From positions 2,294,001-2,358,000 of the forward strand of contig JAYMFD010001271.1 of NCBI GenBank assembly GCA_035771175.1: DNA of 64,000 nucleotides, read 5' to 3'. Shown one piece after another: positions 49,556 through 63,414 of the stretch. Position 1 is the stretch's first letter, and the number at the start of each line of letters is the position of its first letter. The notes under the pieces are model-generated. The model was not told the DNA's origin. It did no database searches and saw nothing but the letters and a program-made list of their open reading frames with translations. Both the position numbers and the translations under genes were made by a program. Source of the DNA: Paratinospora sagittata. Taxonomy: Eukaryota; Streptophyta; Magnoliopsida; Ranunculales; Menispermaceae.

Positions 49556-51668
49556 CTCGATCAATCTCAGCATGAAAACTCTCTAAAATGCAAAGTCTTC
49601 AATATCACTTGGATTTAGTATTTGATGTTGACAAAATATTTTCCGAAAGGTTTTAATCATAATTTCAATGAGTTTTGAATGATTTAAAAGTGTTTTGAGT
49701 CAATGAAATGGTTGTTAAGTGTTAGAATATAAATTTTTTCAAAACCGGGCTATCCACCACTTTGCCAAAATTTTACAAAAGGTAATAGCGCACTATTAGC
49801 GTTGATAGCACGCTGATAGGGTTGAATAATCAAAAATCATATTTTTTGGAAAATTGCCTACAACGCGCTATCCCTCGCTATCCCTTTTGATAACTCGCTA
49901 TAAAGTAGTTACCGTGATCTTTCGATTTTTACTAAAATGGGCAATAGCGTGCTATAGGCCTTGATTGCACGCTAACGGAAAGTCCAAAAAACACGAGCTT
50001 TTGGGTATGTGTATATCGACTTGCAATAGCCCGCTATAAGTCTTTAGTGCGCATGATACACAACCCAATAGCATGCTATCCAAGTTTGAGTTATAAATCT
50101 CACATTTCTAACGAGAAAAACGTAGGCCCCTTCCCTTGCTCGATTTTTCCAATCCTTGCACAGTTTTGACGTGGAATCGTTGCTGAAATATTCTCCACTA
50201 ACACATGGATGATGCCTATTGTTTCGCACGGCCAAAACAACTTTAGATTAAACAATGTTTTGAATTCAAGTCATTTCCTACTCTCTTGCTCTTTAACCTG
50301 CAATTGCTAATTTAATAAAACACACATTGTCTAATTTTTTAAAGATACAACACACACGATTTCAGCAAGTTAGACTGAGCTTTCCAAAGAGTATTTCAAA
50401 AGAAGAAAGTCGTGATTCTTCCATTGCCAATAAAGGCTTTGGCCCGAATCAAAGTTGGAAACTGTCTTGAAGATAACTTCATTGTTTAACAAGTTCTTCT
50501 TTTTATCCCTTTTGTGTTGAGATTTTAAGAAGCAATTCATTGTTTTAAACTGTAAGTATATGAAGTGTTCTCAGTAAGAGAACACAACACATCACCTATA
50601 TTCTTTCTCTGAGAGCTACAACTAATCATCAAGAACACATCTAATTATAGCTATAAAAGTCAACAAAGATCAAGCTCTAAGAACGAAGACATATCTTAAT
50701 GTTGATAGGGTTGTAGAGCACTATCAGTGTTGATAGCACACTGATAGGGTTGAATAATCAAAAATCAATTTTTCTTGGAAAATTGCCTACAACGCGCTAT
50801 CCCTCACTATCCCTTTTGATAAATCGCTATAAAGTAGTTACCGTGATCTTTCGATTTTTACTAAAAGGGGAAGAGCGTGCTATAGGCCTAGATTGCACGC
50901 TAACGGAAAGTCCAAAAAACTCAAGCTCTTGGGTATGTGTATATCGACTTACAATAGCCCGCTATAAGTCATTAGTGCGCATGATACACAAACCAATAGC
51001 ATGCTATCCAAGTTTGAGTTAGAAATCTCACATTTCTAACGAAAAAAACGTAGGCCCTTTCCCTTGCTCGATTTTTCCATTCCTTACACAGTTTTGATAG
51101 GGAATCGTAACTGAAATATTCTCCACTACGACATGGATGATGCCCATTGTTTCGCACGGCAAAAACAACTTTAGATTAAACAATGTTTTGAATTCAAATC
51201 ATTTCCTACTCTCTTGCTGTTTAACCTGCAATTGCTAATTTAATGAAACACACATTGTATAATTTTTTAAAGAAATAACACACACGATTTCAGCAAGTTA
51301 GACTGAGCTTTCCAAAGAGTATTTCAAAAGAAGAAAGTCGTGATTCTTGCATTGCCAATAAATGCTTCGGCCCGAATCAAAGTTGGAAACTGTCTTGAAG
51401 ATAACTTCAATGTTTAACAAATTCTTCTTTTTATCCCTTTTGTGCTGAGATTTTAAGAAGCAATTCATTGTTTTAAGCTGTAAGTATATGAATTGTTCAC
51501 AGTAAGAGAACGCAACACATCCCCTATATTCTTTCTCTGAGAGCTACAACTAATCATCAAGAACATATCGAATTATAGCTATAAAAGTCAACAAAGATCA
51601 AGCTCTAAGAACGAAGACATATCTTAATGCTAATGCATTAGTTCAATCTTAGGTGTGTTGGGTAACCT
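49556..51668 (+). repeat. Monomer 43: fused double monomer (copy of monomer 37)
   Basis: 2,113 bp, with the same scar after ATCTTAAT at 50700. The second copy keeps the standard ACTATCAGTG after the scar; the first has ACTATCATTG. Its first 190 bp lack the trimer C-like patch seen in monomer 37. Confidence 0.92.
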
Positions 51669-53786
51669 CTCGATCAATCTCAGCACGAAAACTTTCTAAA
51701 TTGCAAAGTCTTCAATTTCACTTGGATTTGGTATTTGATTTTGACAAAATATTTTCTAAAAGGTTTTAATCATAATTTCAATGAGTTTTAAATGATTTAA
51801 AAGTGTTTTGAGTCAATGGAATGGTCCTTAAGTGTTAAAATATTAATTTTTCAAAAATCGGGCTATCCACCACTTTGCCAAAATCTTACAAAAGGTAATC
51901 GCGCATTATCAGTGTTGATAGCACGCTGATAGGCTTGAATAATTAAAAATCAATTTTTTTGGAAAATTGCCTTCAGCGCGCTATCCCTTTTGATAACTCG
52001 CTATAAAGTAGTTACCGTGATCTTTTGATTTTTACTAAAATGGGCAATAGCGTGCTACAGGTCTTGATTGCAGGCTAACTTAAAGTGCAAAAAACTCGAG
52101 CTCTTGGGTATGTGTATATCGACTTACAATAGCCCGCTATAAGTCATTAGTGGGCATGCTACACAACCTAATAGCATGTTATCCAAGTTTGAGTTAGAAA
52201 TCTCACATTTCTAATGAGAAAAATGTAGGCCCTTTCCCTTACTCGATTTTTCTATTCCTTGCACAGTTTTGACGGGGAATCGTAACTGAAATATTCTCCA
52301 CTACGACATGGATGATGCCCATTGTTTCGCACGGCCAAAACAACTTTAAATTAAACAATGTTTTGAATTCAAAAAATTTCCTACTCTCTTGCTGTTTAAC
52401 CTGCAATTGCTAATTTAATAAAACACACATTGTCTAATTTTTTAAAGATACAACACACACGATTTAGAAGTTAGACCGAGCTTTCCGAAGAGTATTTCAA
52501 AAGAAGAAAGTCGTGATTCTTGCATTGCCAATAAATGCTTTGGCCCGAATCAAAGTTGGAAACTGTCTTGAAGATAACTTCATTGTTTAACAAGTTCTTC
52601 TTTTTATCCCTTTTGTGCTGAGATTTTAAGAAGCAATTCATTGTTTTAAACTGTAAGTATATGAAGTGTTCTCAGTAAGAGAACACAACACATCACCTTT
52701 ATTCTTTCTCTGAGAGCAACAACTAATCATCAAGAACACATCAAATTATAGCTATAAAAGTCAACAAAGATCCAGCTCTAAGAACGAAGGCATATCTTAA
52801 TGCTAATGCATTAGTTCAATCTTAGGTGTGTAGGGTAACCTCTCGATCAATCTCAGCACGAAAACTTTCTAAATTGCAAAGTCTTCAATGTCACTTGGAT
52901 TTAGTATTTGATTTTGACAAAATATTTTCCGAAAGGTTTTAATCATAATTTCAATGAGTTTTGAATGATTTAAAAGTGTTTTGAGTCAATGAAATGATTT
53001 TTAAGTGTTAAAATATTAATTTTTCCAGAATCGGGCTATCCACCACTTTGCCAAAATTTTACAAAAGGTAATCGCGCACTATCAGTGTTGATAGCACGCT
53101 GATAGACTTGAATAATCAAAAATCAATTTTTTTTGAAAATTGCCTTCAACGCGCTATCCCTTTCTAGCCCTTTTTATAACTCACTATAAAGTAGTTACCG
53201 TGATCTTTTGATTTTTACTGAAATGGGCAATAGCGTGCTATAGGTCTCGATTGCACGCTAACGAAAAGTCCAAAAAACTCGAGCTGTTGGGTATGTGTAT
53301 ATCGACTTACAATAGCCCGCTATAAGTCATTAGTGGGCATGCTACACAACCCAATAGCATGTTATCCAAGTTGGAGTTAGAAATCTCACATTTCTAACGA
53401 GAAAAACGTAGGCCCTTTCCCTTACTCGATTTTTCCATTTCTTACACAATTTTGACGGGGAATCGTAACTGAAATATTCTCCACTAAGACATGGATGATG
53501 CCCATAGTTTCGCGCGGCCAAAACAACTTTAGATTAAACAATGTTTTGAATTCAAATCATTTCCTACTCTCTTGCTGTTTAACCTGCAATTGCTAATTTA
53601 ATAAGACACTCATTGTCTAATTTTCAAAGATACAACACACACGATTTCAGCAAGTTAGACGGAGCTTTCCAAAGAGTATTTCAAAAGAAGAAAGTCGTGA
53701 TTCTTCCATTACCAATAAATGCTTCGGCCCGAATCAAAGTTGGAAACTGTCTTGAAGATAACTTCATTGTTTAACAAGTTCTTCAT
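49730..53786 (+). repeat. About 4.06-kb block, copy 2
   Basis: Matches 41720-45775. Differences include CGCTGATAGG against CGCTAATAGG in dyad 1, GACGTGGAATC against GATGTGGAATC, and one extra T in TTCTTTTTATCCC, which shifts the offset from 8,010 to 8,011. Confidence 0.85.
51669..52841 (+). repeat. Monomer 44 (copy of monomer 38)
   Basis: 1,173 bp. Shares the GCAGGCTAACTTAAAG and GATTTAGAAGTTAG variants with 43658-44830; adds GTGCTACAGGTCTTG near 52054 in dyad 2. Confidence 0.92.
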
Positions 53787-54025
53787 TTTATCCCTTTTGC
53801 GCTGAGATATTAAGAAGCAATTCATTGTTTTAAACTGTAAGTATATGAAGTGTTCTCAGTAAGAGAACACAACACATCACCTATATTCTTTCTCTGAGAC
53901 CTACAACTAATCAACAAGAGAGCATCAAATTATAGCTATAAAAGTCAACAAAGATCAAGCTCTAAGAACGAAGACATATCTTAATGCTAATGCATTAGTT
54001 CAATCTTAGGTGTGTAGGGTAACCT
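52842..54025 (+). repeat. Monomer 45 (copy of monomer 39, tail changed)
   Basis: 1,184 bp. Matches monomer 39 to about 53786. The tail then has TTTTGCGCTGAGATATT, GAGACCTAC and AAGAGAGCATC, shared only with the next monomer. Confidence 0.91.
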
Positions 54026-55200
54026 CTCGATCAATCTCAGCACGAAAACTTTCTAAATTGCAAAGTCTTCAATTTCACTTGGATTTGGTATTTGATTTTG
54101 ACAAAATATTTTCTAAAAGGTTTTAATCATAATTTCAATGAGTTTTGAATGATTTAAAAGTGTTTTGCGTCAATTGAATGGTTCTTAAGTGTTAAAATAT
54201 TAATTTTTCCAAAATCGGGCTATCCACCACTTTGCCAAAATCTTACAAAAGGTAATCGCGCACTATCAGTGTTGATAGCACGCTAATAGGCTTGAATAAT
54301 CAAAAATCAATTTTTTTGGAAAATTGCATTCAGCGCGCTATCCCTTTTGATAACTCGCTATAAAGTAGTTACCGTGATCTTTCGATTTTTACTAAAATGG
54401 GCAATAGCGTGCTATAGGTCTCGATTGCACGCTAACGGAAAGTGCAAAAAACTCGAGCTCTTGGGTATGTGTATATCGACTTACAATAGCCCGCTATAAG
54501 TCATTAGTGCGCATGATACACAACCCAATAGCATGCTATCCAAGTTTGAGTTAGAAATCTCACATTTCTAACAAGAAAAACGTAGGCCCTTTCCCTTACT
54601 CGATTTTTCCATTTCTTACACAATTTTGACGGGGAATCGTAACTGAAATATTCTCCGCTAAGACATGTATGATGCCCATTGTTTCGCACGGCCAAAACAA
54701 CTTTAGATTAAACAATGTTTTGAATTCAAATCATTTCCTACTCTCTTCCTCTTTAACCTGCAATTGCTAATTTAATAAAACACACATTGTCTAATTTTTT
54801 AAAGATACAACACACACGATTTCAGCAAGTTAGACTGAGCTATCCAAAGAGTATTTCAAAAGAAGAAAGTCGTGATTCTTGCATTGCCAATAAATGCTTC
54901 GGCCCGAATCAAAGTTGGAAACTGTCTTGAAGATAACTTCATTGTTTAACAAGTTCTTCTTTTTATCCCTTTTGCGCTGAGATATTAAGAAGCAATTCAT
55001 TGTTTAAAACTGTAAGTATATGAAGTGTTCTCAGTTAGAGAACACAACACATCACCTATATTCTTTCTCTGAGACCTACAACTAATCATCAAGAGAGCAT
55101 CAAATTATAGCTATAAAAGTCAACAAAGATCAAGCTCTAAGAACGAAGACATATCTTAATGCTAATGCATTAGTTCAATCTTAGGTGTGTAGGGTAACCT
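54026..55200 (+). repeat. Monomer 46
   Basis: 1,175 bp. Tail variants GCGCTGAGATATT, GAGACCTAC and AGAGAGCATC match monomer 45. TTTTGCGTCAATTG near 54165 and ATGTATGATGCCC near 54665 are private. Confidence 0.91.
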
Positions 55201-56374
55201 CTCGATCAATCTCAGCACGAAAACTTTCTAAATTGCAAAGTCTTCAATTTCACTTGGATTTGGTATTTGATTTTGACAAAATATTTTCTAAAAGGTTTTA
55301 ATTATAATTTCAATGAGTTTTGAATGATTTAAAAGTGTTTTGAGTCAATGGAATGGTTCTTAAGTGTTAAAATATTAATTTTTCCAAAATCGGGCTATCC
55401 ACCACTTTGCCAAAATCTTACAAAAGGTAATCGCGCACTATCAGTGTTGATAGCACGCTGATAGGCTTGAATAATCAAAAATCAACTTTTTTGGAAAATT
55501 GCCTTCAGCGCGCTATCCCTTTTGATAACTCGCTATAAAGTAGTTACCGTGATCTTTCGATTTTTACTAAAATGGGCAATAGCGTGCTATAGGTCTCAAT
55601 TGCACGCTAACGGAAAGTGCAAAAAACTCGAGCTCTTGGGTATGTGTATATCGACTTACAATAGCCCGCTATAAGTCATTTGTGGGCATGCTACACAACC
55701 TAATAGCATGTTATCCAAGTTTGAGTTAGAAATCTCACATTTCTAACGAGAAAAACGTAGGCCCTTTCCCTTACTCGATTTTTCCATTTCTTACACAGTT
55801 TTGACGGGGAATCGTAACTGAAATATTCTCCACTAAGGCATGGATGATGCCCATTGTTTCGCGCGGCCAAAACAACTTTAGATTAAACAATGTTTTGAAT
55901 TCAAATTATTTCCTACTCTCTTCCTGTTTAACCTGCAATTGCTAATTTAATAAAACACTCATTGTCTATTTTTCAAAGATACAACACACACGATTTCAGC
56001 AAGTTAGACTGAGATTTCCAAAGAGTATTTCAAAAGAAGAAAGTCGTGATTCTTGAATTGCCATTAAATGCTTCGGCCCGAATCAAAGTTGGAAACTGTC
56101 TTGAAGATAACTTCATTGTTTAACAAGTTCTTCTTTTTATCCCTTTTGTGCTGAGATTTTAAGAAGCAATTCATTGTTTTAAACTGTAAGTATATGAAGT
56201 GTTCTCAGTAAGAGAACACAACACATCACCTATATTCTTTCTCTGAGAGCTACAACTAATCATCAAGAACACATCAAATTATAGCTATAAAAGTCAACAA
56301 AGATCCAGCTCTAAGAACGAAGACATATCTTAATGTTAATGCATTAGTTCAATCTTAGGTGTGTAGGGTAACCT
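55201..56374 (+). repeat. Monomer 47
   Basis: 1,174 bp, later type: GGCTTGAATAATC, CTTCAGCGCGC and AAAGTGCAAAAAAC. TTAATTATAATTTC near 55296 and CATTTGTGGGCATG near 55677 are private. Confidence 0.91.
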
Positions 56375-57546
56375 CTCGATCAATCTCAGCACGAAAACTT
56401 TCTAAATTGCAAAGTCTTCAATTTCACTTGGATTTGGTATTTGATTTTGACAAAATATTTTCTAAAAGGTTTTAATCATAATTTCAATGAGTTTTGAATG
56501 ATTTAAAAGTGTTTTGAGTCAATGGAATGGTTCTTAAGTGTTAAAATATTAATTTTTCCAAAATCGGCCTATCCACCACTTTGCCAAAATTTTACAAAAG
56601 GTAATCGCGCACTATCAGTGTTGATAGCACGCTGATAGGCTTGAATAATTAAAAATCAATTTTTTTTGAAAATTACCTTCAGCGCGCTATCCCTTTTCAT
56701 AACTCGCTATAAAGTAGTTACCGTGATCTTTCGATTTTTACTAAAATGGGCAATAGCATGCTATTGGTCTCGATTGCACGCTAACGGAAAGTGCAAAAAA
56801 CTCGAGCTCTTGGGTATGTGTATATCGACTTACAATAGCCCGCTATAAGTCATTAGTGCGCATGATACACAACCCAATAGCATGCTATCCAAGTTTGACT
56901 TAGAAATCTTACATTTCTAACAAGAAAAAACGTAGGCCCTTTCCCTTACTCGATTTTTCCATTTCTTACACAGTTTTGACGGGGAATTGTAACTGAAATA
57001 TTCTCCACTAAGACATGGATGATGCCCATCGTTTCGCGCGGCCAAAACAACTTTAGATTAAACAATGTTTTGAATTCAAATCATTTCCTACTCTCTTGCT
57101 GTTTAACCTGCAATTGCTAATTTAATAGTCTCATTGTCTAATTTTCAAAGATGTAACACACACGATTTTAGCAAGTTAGACTGAGCTTTCCAAAGAGTAT
57201 TTCAAAAGAAGAAATTCGTGATTCTTGCATTACCAATAAATGCTTCGACCCGAATCAAAGTTGGAAACTGTCTTGAATCTAACTTCCTTGTTTAACAAGT
57301 TCTTCATTTTGTCCCTTTTGTGCTGAGATTTTAAGAAGCAATTCATTGTTTTAAACAGTAAGTATATGAAGTGTTCTCAGTAAGAGAACACAACACATCA
57401 CCTATATTCTTTCTCTGAGAGCTACAACTAATCATCAAGAACACATCAAATTATAGCTATAAAAGTCAACAAAGATCAAGCTCTAAGAACGAAGACATAT
57501 CTTAATGCTAATGCATTAGTTCAATCTTAGGTGTGTAGGGTAACCT
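56375..57546 (+). repeat. Monomer 48
   Basis: 1,172 bp. AATAGTCTCATTG near 57124 replaces AATAAAACACTCATTG, so the first AATAAA is lost here. Dyad 2 left arm reads TAGCATGCTAT, and ATAACTCG is preceded by TTTTC. Confidence 0.91.
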
Positions 57547-58721
57547 CTCAATCAATCTCAGCACGAAAACTTTCTAAATTGCAAAGTCTTCAATTTCACT
57601 TGGATTTGGTATTTGATTTTGACAAAATATTTTCTAAAAGGTTTTAATCATAATTTCAATGAGTTTTGAATGATTTAAAAGTGTTTTGAGTCAATGGAAT
57701 GGTTCTTAAGTGTTAAAATATTAATTTTTCCAAAATCGGGCTATCCACCACTTTGCCAAAATCTTACAAAAGGTAATCGCGCACTATCAGTGTTGATAGC
57801 ACGCTGATAGGCTTGAATAATAAAAAATCAATTTTTTTGGAAAATTGCCTTCAGCGCGCTATCCCTTTTGATAACTCGCTATAAAGTAGTTACCGTGATC
57901 TTTCAATTTTTACTAAAATGGGCAATAGCATGCTATAGGTCTCGATTGCACGCTAACGGAAAGTGCAAAAAACTCGAGCTCTTGGGTATGTGTGTATCGA
58001 CTTACAATAGCCCGCTATAAGTCATTAGTGGGCATGCTACACAACCTAATAGCATGTTATCCAAGTTTGAGTTAGAAATCTCACATTTCTAACGAGAAAA
58101 ACGCAGGCCCTTTCCCTTGCTCAATTTTTCTATTCCTTGCACAGTTTTGACGTGGAATCGTAACTGAAATATTCTCCACTAACACATGGATGATGCCCAT
58201 TGTTTCGCACGGCCAAAACAACTTCAGATTAAACAATGTTTTGAATTCAAATCATTTATTACTCTCTCGCACTTTAACCTGCAATTGCTAATTTAATAAA
58301 ACACACATTGTCTAATTTTTTAAAGATACAACACACACGATTTCAGCAAGTTAGACTGAGCTTTCCAAAGAGTATTTCAAAAGAAGAAAGTCATGATTCT
58401 TGCATTACCAATAAATGCTTCGGTCCGAATCAAAATTGGAAACTGTCTTGAAGATAACTTCATTGTTTAACAAGTTCTTCTTTTTATCCCTTTTGTGCTG
58501 AGATTTTAAGAAGCAATTCATTGTTTTAAACTGTAAGTATATGAAGTGTTCTCAGTAAGAGAACACAACACATCACCTATATTGTTTCTCTGAGAGCTAC
58601 AACTAATCATCAAGAACACATCAAATTATAGCTATAAAAGTCAACAAAGATCAAGCTCTAAGAACGAAGACATATCTTAATGCTAATGCATTAGTTCAAT
58701 CTTTGGTGTGTAGGGTAACCT
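57547..58721 (+). repeat. Monomer 49
   Basis: 1,175 bp. The phase mark itself is mutated (CTCAATCAATCT). Other marks are CATTTATTACTCTCTCGC near 58254 and AAAGTCATGATTC. Confidence 0.91.
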
Positions 58722-59896
58722 CTCGATCAATCTCAGCACGAAAACTTTCTAAATTGCAAAGTCTCCAATTTCACTTGGATTTGGTATTTGATTTTGACAA
58801 AATATTTTCTAAAAGGTTTTAATCATAATTTCAATGAGTTTTGAATGATTTAAAAGTGTTTTGAGTCAATGGAATGGTCCTTAAGTGTTAAAATATTAAT
58901 TTTTCCAAAATCGACTCATCCACCACTTTGCCAAAATCTTACAAAAGGTAATCGCGCACTATCAGTGTTGATAGCACGCTGATAGGCTTGAATAATCAAA
59001 AATAAATTTTTTTGGAAAATTGCCTTCAGGGCCCTATCCTTTTTGATAACTCGATATAAAGTAGTTACCGTGATCTTTCGATTTTTACTAAAATGGTCAA
59101 TAGCGTGCTATAGGTCTCGATTGCACGCTAACGGAAAGTGCAAAAAACTCGAGCTCTTGGGTATGTGTATATCGACTTACAATAGCCCGCTATAAGTCAT
59201 TGGTGGCCATTCTACACAACCTAATAGCATGTTATCCAAGCTTGAGTTAGAAATCTCACATTTCTAACGAGAAAAACGCAGGCCCTTTCCCTTGCTCGAT
59301 TTTTCTATTCCTTGCACAGTTTTGACGTGGAATCGTAACTGAAATATTCTCCACTAACACATGGATGATTCCCATTGTTTCCGACAGCCAAAACAACTTT
59401 AGATTAAACAATGTTTTGAATTCAAATCATTTCCTACTCTCTCGCTCTTTAACCTGCAATTGCTAATTTAATAAAACACACATTGTCTAATTTTTTAAAG
59501 ATACAACACACACGATTTCAGCAAGTTAGACTGAGCTTTCCAAAGAGTATTTCAAAAGAAGAAAGTCGTGATTCTTGCATTGCCAATAAATGCTTCGGCC
59601 CGAATCAAAGTTTGAAACTGTCTTGAAGATAACTTCATTGTTTAACAAATTCTTCTTTTTATCCCTTTTGTGCTGAGATTTTAAGAAGCAATTCATTGTT
59701 TTAAACTGTAAGTATATGAAGTGTTCTCAGTAAGAGAACACAACACATCACCTATATTCTTTCTCTGAGAGCTACAACTAATCATCAAGAACACATCAAA
59801 TTATAGCTATAAAAGTCAACAAAGATCAAGCTCTAAGAACGAAGACATATCTTAATGCCAATGCATTAGTTCAATCTTAGGTGTGTAGGGTAACCT
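58722..59896 (+). repeat. Monomer 50
   Basis: 1,175 bp. More diverged than its neighbours in the dyad zone: TCGACTCATCC near 58912, CAGGGCCCTATCC near 59026, CTCGATATAAAG near 59051 and CATTGGTGGCCATTC near 59198. Confidence 0.91.
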
Positions 59897-61078
59897 CTCG
59901 ATCAATCTCAACACGAAAACTTTCTAAATTGCAAAGTCTTCAATTTCACTTGGATTTGGTATTTGATTTTGACAAAATATTTTCTAAAAGGTTTTAATCA
60001 TAATTTCAATGAGTTTTGAATGATTTAAAAGTGTTTTGAGTCAATGGAATGGTTCTTAAGTGTTAAAATATTAAGTTTTCCAAAATCGGGCTATCCACCT
60101 CTTTGCCAAAATCTTACAAAAGGTAATCGCGCACTATCAGTGTTGATACCACGCTGATAGGCTTGAATAATTAAAAATCAATTTTTTTGGAAAATTGCCT
60201 TCAGCGCGCTATCCCTCGCTATCCCTTTTGATAACTCGCTATAAAGTAGTTACCGTGATCTTTCGATTTTTACTAAAATGTTCAATAGCATGCTATAGGG
60301 AGATTGCACGCTAACGGAAAGTGCAAAAAACTCGAGCTCTTGGGTATGTGTATATCGACTTACAATAGCCCGCTATAAGTCATTAGTGCGCATGATACAC
60401 AACCCAATAGCATGCTATCCAAGTTTGTGTTAGAAATCTCACATTTCTAACAAGAAAAACGTAGGCCCTTTCCCTTACTCGATTTTTCCATTTCTTACAC
60501 AGTTTTGACGGGGAATCGTAACTGAAATATTCTCCACTAAGACATGGATGATGCCCATTGTTTCGCGCGGCCAAAACAACTTTAGATTAAACAATGTTTT
60601 GAAATCAAATCATTTCCTACTCTCTTGCTGTTTAACCTGCAATTGCTAATTTAATAAAACACTCATTGTCTAATTTTCAAAGATACAACACACACGATTT
60701 CAGCAAGTTAGACTGAGCTTTCCAAAGAGTGTTTCAAAAAAAGAGAGTCGTGATTTTTGCATTGTCAATAAATGCTTCGACCCGAATCAAAGTTGGAAAC
60801 TGTCTTGAAGATAACTTCATTGTTTAACAAGTTCTTCTTTTTATCCCTTTTGTGCTGAGATTTTACGAAGCAATTCATTGTTTTAAACTGTAAGTATATG
60901 AAGTGTTCTCAGTAAGAGAACACAACACATCACCTATATTCTTTCTCTGAGAGCTACAACTAATCATCAAGAACACATCAAATTATAGCTATAAAAGTCA
61001 ACAAAGATCAAGCTCTAAGAACGAAGCCATATCTTAATGCTAATGCATTGGTTCAATCATAGGTGTGTAGGGTAATCT
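59897..61078 (+). repeat. Monomer 51 (10-bp duplication)
   Basis: 1,182 bp. The only member of the late block with the GCTATCCCTC duplication (near 60208). AATGTTCAATAGC and TATAGGGAGATTGC near 60280-60305 shorten the dyad 2 spacer region; these are shared with monomer 52. Confidence 0.91.
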
Positions 61079-62249
61079 CTCGATCAATCTCAGCACGAAA
61101 ACTTTCTAAATTGCAAAGTCTTCAATTTCACTTGGATTTGGTATTTGATTTTGACAAAATATTTTCTAAAAGGTTTTAATCATAATTTCAATGAGTTTTG
61201 AATGATTTAAAAGTGTTTTGAGTCAATGGAATGGTTCTTAAGTGTTAAAATATTAATTTTTCCAAAATCGGGCTATCCACCACTTTGCCAAAATCTTACA
61301 AAATGTAATCGCGCACTATCAGTGTTGATAGCACGCTGATAGGCTTGAATAATCAAAAATCAATTTTTTTGGAAAATTGCCTTCAGCGCACTATCCCTTT
61401 TGATAACTCGCTATAAAGTAGTTACCGTGATCTTTCGATTTTTACTAAAATGTTCAATAGCATGCTATAGGGAGATTGCACGCTAACGGAAAGTGCAAAA
61501 AACTCGAGCTCTTTGGTATGTGTATATCGACTTACAATAGCCCGCTATAAGTCATTAGTGCGCATGATACAAAACCCAATAGCATGCTATCCAAGTTTGA
61601 GTTAGAAATCTCACATTTCTAACAAGAAAAACGTAGGCCCTTTCCCTTACTCGATTTTTCCATTTCTTACACAGTTTTGACAGGGAATCGTAATGAAATA
61701 TTCTCCACTAAGACATGGATGATGCCCATTGTTTCGCGCGGCCAAAACAACTTTAGATTAAACAATGTTTTGAATTTAAATCATTTCCTACTCTCTTGCT
61801 GTTTAAACTGCAATTGCTGATTTAATAAAATACAAATTGTCTAATTTTTAAAGATACAACACACACGATTTCAGCAAGTTAGATTGAGCTTTCCAAAGAG
61901 TATTTCAAAAGAAGAAAGTCGTGATTCTTGCATTGACAATAAAGGCTTCGGCCCGAATCAAAGTTGGAAACTGTCTTGAAGATAACTTCATTGTTTAACA
62001 AGTTCTTCTTTTTATCCCTTTTGTGCTGAGATTTTAAGAAGCAATTCATTGTTTTAAACTGTAAGTATATGAAGTGTTCTCAGTAAGAGAACACAACACA
62101 TCACCTATATTCTTTCTTTGAGGGCTACAACTAATCATCAAGAACACATCAAATTATAGCTATAAAAGTCAACATAGATCAAGCTCTAAGAACGAATACA
62201 TATCTTAATGCTAATGCATTAGTTCAATCTTAGGTGTGTAGGCTAACCT
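61079..62249 (+). repeat. Monomer 52
   Basis: 1,171 bp. Same AATGTTCAATAGC/GGGAGATTGC changes as monomer 51 but no 10-bp duplication. TGAATTTAAATC near 61773 breaks the GAATTC palindrome. Confidence 0.91.
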
Positions 62250-63414
62250 CTCGATCAATCTCAGCACGAAAACTTTCGAAATTGCAAAGTCTTCAATTTC
62301 ACTTGGATTTGGTATTTGATTTTGACAAAATATTTTCTAAAATGTTTTAATCAGAATTTCAATGAGTTTTGAATGATTTAAAAGTGTTTTGAGTCAATGG
62401 AATGGTTCTTAAGTGTTAAAATATTATTTTTTCCAAAATCGGGCTATCCACCACTTTGCCAAAATCTTACAAATGGTAATCGCGCACTATCAGTGTTGAT
62501 AGCACGCTGATAGGCTTGAATAATTAAAAATTAATTTTTTTGGAAAATTGCCTTCAGCGCACTATCCCTGTTGATAACTCGCTATAAAGTAGTTACCGTG
62601 ATCTTTCGATTTTTACTAATGGCGTGCTATAGGTCTCGATTGCACGCTAACGGAAAGTGGAAAAAAATCGAGCTCTTCGGTATGTGTATATCGACTTACA
62701 ATAGCCCGCTATAAGTCATTAGTGTGCATGATACACAACCCAATAGCATGCTGTCCAAGTTTGAGTTAGAAATCTTACATTTCTTACAAGAAAAACGTAG
62801 GCCCTTTCCCTTACTCGATTTTTCCATTTCTTACACAGTTTTGACGGAGAATCGTAACTGAAATATTCTCCACTAAGACATGGATGATGCCCATTGTTTC
62901 GCGCGGCCAAAACAACTTTAGATTAAACAATGTTTTGGAATCAAATCATTTCCTACTCTCTTGCTCTTTAACCTGCAATTGCTAATTTAATAAAACACTC
63001 ATTGTCTAATTTTCAAAGATACAACACACACGATTTCAGCAAGTTAGACTGAGCTTTCTAAAGAGTATTTCAAAAGAAGAAAGTCGTGATTCTTGCATTA
63101 CCAATAAATGCTTCGACCCGAATCAAAGTTGGAAACTGTCTTGAAGATAACTTCATTGTTTAACAAGTTCTTCATTTTATCCCTTTTGTGCTGAGATTTT
63201 AAGAAGCAATTCATTGTTTTAAACTGTAAGTATATGAAGTGTTCTCAGTAAGAGAACACAACACATCACCTATATTCTTTCTCTAAGAGCTACAACTAAT
63301 CATCAAGAACACATCAAATTATAGCTATAAAAGTCAACAAAGATCAAGCTCTAAGAACGAATACATATCTTAATGCTAATGCATTAGTTCAATCTTAGGT
63401 GTGTAGGCTAACCT
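62250..63414 (+). repeat. Monomer 53 (9-bp deletion at dyad 2)
   Basis: 1,165 bp. TTACTAATGGCGTGC near 62611 has lost 9 bp relative to the usual TTACTAAAATGGGCAATAGCGTGC region (read in two parts), trimming the dyad 2 stem to GCGTGC/GCACGC at 62622-62627 and 62642-62647. Confidence 0.91.
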
